Positions 5,898-7,812 of a stretch of 7,812 bases of DNA are shown one piece after another. The notes beneath the pieces are model-generated. The model saw only the letters and a list, made by a program, of their open reading frames with translations. It had not been told where the DNA came from and made no database searches. A program made the translations under genes and the position numbers. The number at the start of each line of letters is the position of its first letter. The stretch's first letter is position 1. Source of the DNA: Candidatus Thalassarchaeaceae archaeon (GTDB lineage Archaea; Thermoplasmatota; Poseidoniia; Poseidoniales; Thalassarchaeaceae); contig JASMAJ010000035.1 of NCBI GenBank assembly GCA_030754395.1, positions 1-7,812 of the forward strand. Direction: 5' to 3'.

Positions 5898-6350
5898 TTA
5901 TTCTTTGAACATATTCACAATTTTGACATGGTCTGCGGCTACATTTTCAGCATTCAGTTGCTCGATTGGAACCCAAGCCGCAGATACAGCGTCATCGTCT
6001 CCTATAGGTTTAGCAGAAGAATCGGCATCAACTAGGTAGAATAGTCCAACGCAGTGTTTTCGAGGATCTCTTCCGGGCGCTCCAAGCACATGCAGAATTT
6101 GTGGATTTTCACCCTTAACTCCAGTCTCTTCCATTAATTCTCGGATTACTGCATCTTCAGGGTCTTCTCCATAGTCGACAAAACCTCCGGGAAACGCCCA
6201 CATACCTTGCCATACAACAGGATTTTCCCCTCTTTCAATCATCAATAATTCCAATCCATTATCCGTTTCACGGGCGGCTACAGCATCTACAGTAACGGAT
6301 GGGCTTCGATAACCATCTCGGCCACACTCTGTGCATTTTTCATTCGCCAT
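5898..6350 (-). CDS. NUDIX hydrolase (ADP-ribose pyrophosphatase-like)
   Basis: A protein of 150 residues with a perfect Nudix box at 56-78: G56, E62, R70-E71, E74-E75, G77, i.e. G-x5-E-x7-RE-x2-EE-x-G. Known: this loop binds Mg2+/Mn2+ and cleaves nucleoside diphosphates linked to another moiety. WAFPGGFVDYGE before and within the box, plus the later GRDPRKH (93-99), resemble the ADP-ribose/NADH-type branch (COG1051-like), so ADP-ribose is a reasonable but unproven substrate. The N-terminus has one CxxC (C6, C9), half of a zinc-ribbon knuckle, and no second pair is visible. The ATG lies inside the end of the cis-prenyltransferase gene (11-nt overlap), which implies co-transcription and translational coupling. 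RidA follows after 30 nt; the two may act together in metabolite repair. Confidence 0.92.
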   Translation of the reverse strand: MANEKCTECGRDGYRSPSVTVDAVAARETDNGLELLMIERGENPVVWQGMWAFPGGFVDYGEDPEDAVIRELMEETGVKGENPQILHVLGAPGRDPRKHCVGLFYLVDADSSAKPIGDDDAVSAAWVPIEQLNAENVAADHVKIVNMFKE

Positions 6351-7272
6351 ATTTTCTCTTCCTTAATTGATAGTCTTCTATAGCATTGTACAGATTAATC
6401 CTTGAAAATGATGGCCAGTGTACATCTGTAAAGTATAGTTCAGCATAGGCGATTTGCCAAAGAAGAAAGTTCGACACACGCTCTTCTCCTGAAGTTCGGA
6501 TTACAAGATCAGGATCCGGGAGTTCTGCAGTGTAAAGTCTACTTGAGATAGTTGAGGGGTCAATCGATTCGATTTCCAGAGTTCCCGATGCGTGTTCAGA
6601 GGCTATTCGCTTTACTGCATCAACAATTTCTTCTCGTCCACCATATGCAAGACAAACGGTAAACAAGAAATCATCGTACTCAGCCGTTGCTTCGCAGGCC
6701 TTATCGATTGCATCTCTAACTCTTTGAGGCAGTAATTCAGTACGTCCAACAACCTGCACTTTCACTTTATTTTTGTGAATCAATGGATCGACACTAATCT
6801 CATTGAGTCCACTTTCATAGAGATTGAATAGAGTATTCAATTCATCCTCGCTTCGGCCACTAAGGTTTTCAGTAGATAGTGCATAAACGGTAAGATATGG
6901 AATTTTCAGTTCCAAAATCCATTTCATTACTTCTTTCAATCGTTCTTTTCCTGCTGCATGGCCAGTTTCAGTCTGCAAAGATTTGGACCATGCAAATCTT
7001 CTATTTCCATCCATAATCATTGAAACATGTTGCGGCATCATTTCAGGACCAGCCGATAGAATACGATCTCGCATTCGATTTCTCCGAATTCGGTCAACTC
7101 TAGAAACAAAACTCCAAGCTAGTGAGGAATTTGCCATCCAACGTGCAGGAATCGCAATAATTCGGAATTTCAACAACCAATGAGCAAGCGCATCTAAACG
7201 CAGACCTGTAGCCTTACGTGCGCGACCCATGCAGTAACCAAATGAGGTTCGCGCTAAAGGTCGTCGGCGCAA
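6340..7272 (-). CDS. uppS: cis-prenyltransferase (UppS-type polyprenyl diphosphate synthase) with N-terminal extension
   Basis: The enzyme condenses isopentenyl diphosphate with an allylic diphosphate in cis to make the long polyprenyl diphosphate that becomes the lipid carrier for glycans. Motifs, numbered from the TTG start: HVSMIMDGNRR (82-92) with catalytic D88, TVYALSTENLSGR (128-140), CLAYGGREEI (207-216), DPDLVIRTSGEER (253-265) and a NFLLWQIAYAELYF-type region (268-281). All are intact. The start is uncertain. The longest form begins with TTG 9 nt after the HAD stop and puts about 80 residues before the first motif, against about 20-30 in typical homologues. ATGs at 7230, 7137 and 7074 give 296, 265 and 244 aa; the last has GGAGA 6 nt upstream but would remove part of the first helix expected by homology. 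The extension is Arg-rich with a hydrophobic/aromatic stretch (about 29-56) that could touch the membrane. The 3' end overlaps the NUDIX gene. Confidence 0.93.
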   Translation of the reverse strand: MRRRPLARTSFGYCMGRARKATGLRLDALAHWLLKFRIIAIPARWMANSSLAWSFVSRVDRIRRNRMRDRILSAGPEMMPQHVSMIMDGNRRFAWSKSLQTETGHAAGKERLKEVMKWILELKIPYLTVYALSTENLSGRSEDELNTLFNLYESGLNEISVDPLIHKNKVKVQVVGRTELLPQRVRDAIDKACEATAEYDDFLFTVCLAYGGREEIVDAVKRIASEHASGTLEIESIDPSTISSRLYTAELPDPDLVIRTSGEERVSNFLLWQIAYAELYFTDVHWPSFSRINLYNAIEDYQLRKRKYGE

Positions 7273-7281
7273 AGTCCTGAT

Positions 7282-7806
7282 TCATTCAAAGACGAGGTTC
7301 GCCGAATCTCCCACTTTATCGAGCAGACCTCTTTCAGCATTGACAACAATAACTTGTTCACAGTGTTCCCAAACAGGGATGTCATGCTTGCTGTTACCTG
7401 CATAACCGAACTTTTTCTCTCCAAAACGCGCGATTAGTGCCTCGGCTTTGCGCTGCCCTCGTAGATTGGTTATCCCATCAGAACCCATGACATCATCGAA
7501 CAAACCAACATGTGCTGCTATGATTTCAGCCAAAGTTCGATCTGATGCGGTAGCTAGGATGATTGTTCTACCTCGTGCCTTTTCTCCTGTTAACCAATCT
7601 ACGAATGCCTCATGATAGGTTAGCTCTGCAGGATCAAAAACAAGTTTTCGGGCAAGTTGTTTTTTCCACTTAGCTCGCTGTCCTGTCAATTCAAGAATAA
7701 TAGTTGATAGAATCATCCAAGGACGTCTCAGAAAAACTTGTTTAGCACTAACTCTACTCATGTCGGTAAGAATGAGAGTGCCATCCATATCGACAGCCAG
7801 TGGCAT
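7282..7806 (-). CDS. HAD-superfamily phosphatase resembling the HAD domain of HAD-UbiA fusion proteins
   Basis: A protein of 174 residues with the HAD catalytic motifs: DMDGT (6-10; nucleophile D6 and acid/base D8), motif II ATAS (85-88), a motif III Lys at about 120 (K120), and motif IV GNSKHD (137-142), where D142 is kept and the usual first acidic residue is N138. The text between motifs (RRPW at 27-30, LATASDR, GLFDDVMGSDG, then N-L-x-G) resembles the N-terminal HAD domain of proteins in which it is fused to a UbiA-type prenyltransferase. Here the protein ends where the UbiA part would begin. A role in dephosphorylating a polyprenyl-linked or prenyl-pathway intermediate is an inference, supported by the cis-prenyltransferase gene 9 nt downstream. 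The ATG is 6 nt from the window edge, with GAGGA just before it; the frame is open to the edge, so the true start could lie outside. Confidence 0.8.
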   Translation of the reverse strand: MPLAVDMDGTLILTDMSRVSAKQVFLRRPWMILSTIILELTGQRAKWKKQLARKLVFDPAELTYHEAFVDWLTGEKARGRTIILATASDRTLAEIIAAHVGLFDDVMGSDGITNLRGQRKAEALIARFGEKKFGYAGNSKHDIPVWEHCEQVIVVNAERGLLDKVGDSANLVFE

Positions 7807-7812
7807 ATCCTC

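Noticed and set aside
1..7812. CRISPR arrays, tRNA/rRNA genes, insertion sequences, toxin-antitoxin or defence systems
   Set aside because: No regularly spaced repeats, terminal inverted repeats, transposase or nuclease motifs were found, and nearly every base is accounted for by housekeeping-type genes.

Overview
The window is a densely packed stretch of what is most likely an archaeal genome, plausibly a marine euryarchaeon of the Thermoplasmatota (Marine Group II/III-like). This placement is an inference. It rests on a phosphoglycerate kinase with archaeal-type motif variants (GGAKxDDS and GGGHTS), TATA-like boxes about 25-30 nt upstream of start codons that suggest leaderless transcripts, almost no intergenic DNA, and a GC content that looks moderate to slightly low. 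No rRNA, tRNA, CRISPR array, insertion sequence or phage gene is visible. No intergenic gap exceeds 70 bases.

Left part (1-2027): the C-terminal end of a plant-type [2Fe-2S] ferredoxin and a 57-residue single-span membrane protein read rightward. They converge on a leftward pair, a full-length M24 (Xaa-Pro-type) metallopeptidase and a small MIP18/DUF59-like protein. The pair is joined by an ATGA start/stop overlap with a well-placed Shine-Dalgarno-like GGAG.

Centre (2028-4052): reading rightward from an AT-rich divergent promoter are phosphoglycerate kinase (GTG start), a four-span membrane protein with its own tandem TATAAT boxes, and a small one-span membrane protein. They end 1 nt from the converging sugar phosphomutase gene.

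Right part (4054-7806): five genes read leftward, in transcription order HAD phosphatase, cis-prenyltransferase (UppS type), NUDIX hydrolase, RidA and phosphomannomutase/phosphoglucomutase. Spacings are 9 nt, an 11-nt overlap, 30 nt and 53 nt, so an operon is likely at least for the first three. The phosphomutase (hexose-1-phosphate for sugar nucleotides), the cis-prenyltransferase (long polyprenyl diphosphate carrier) and the HAD protein (resembling the HAD half of HAD-UbiA fusion proteins) suggest lipid-linked sugar or cell-surface glycan metabolism. RidA and NUDIX are metabolite-repair or nucleotide-sanitation proteins.

Most of the window is recognisable core metabolism. I found no convincing undescribed defence, mobile or RNA system. 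The points most worth a second look are the stand-alone HAD domain of the UbiA-fusion type beside uppS, the ambiguous N-terminus of the cis-prenyltransferase, the Cys-rich DUF59-like protein coupled to an M24 peptidase, and the small membrane proteins.
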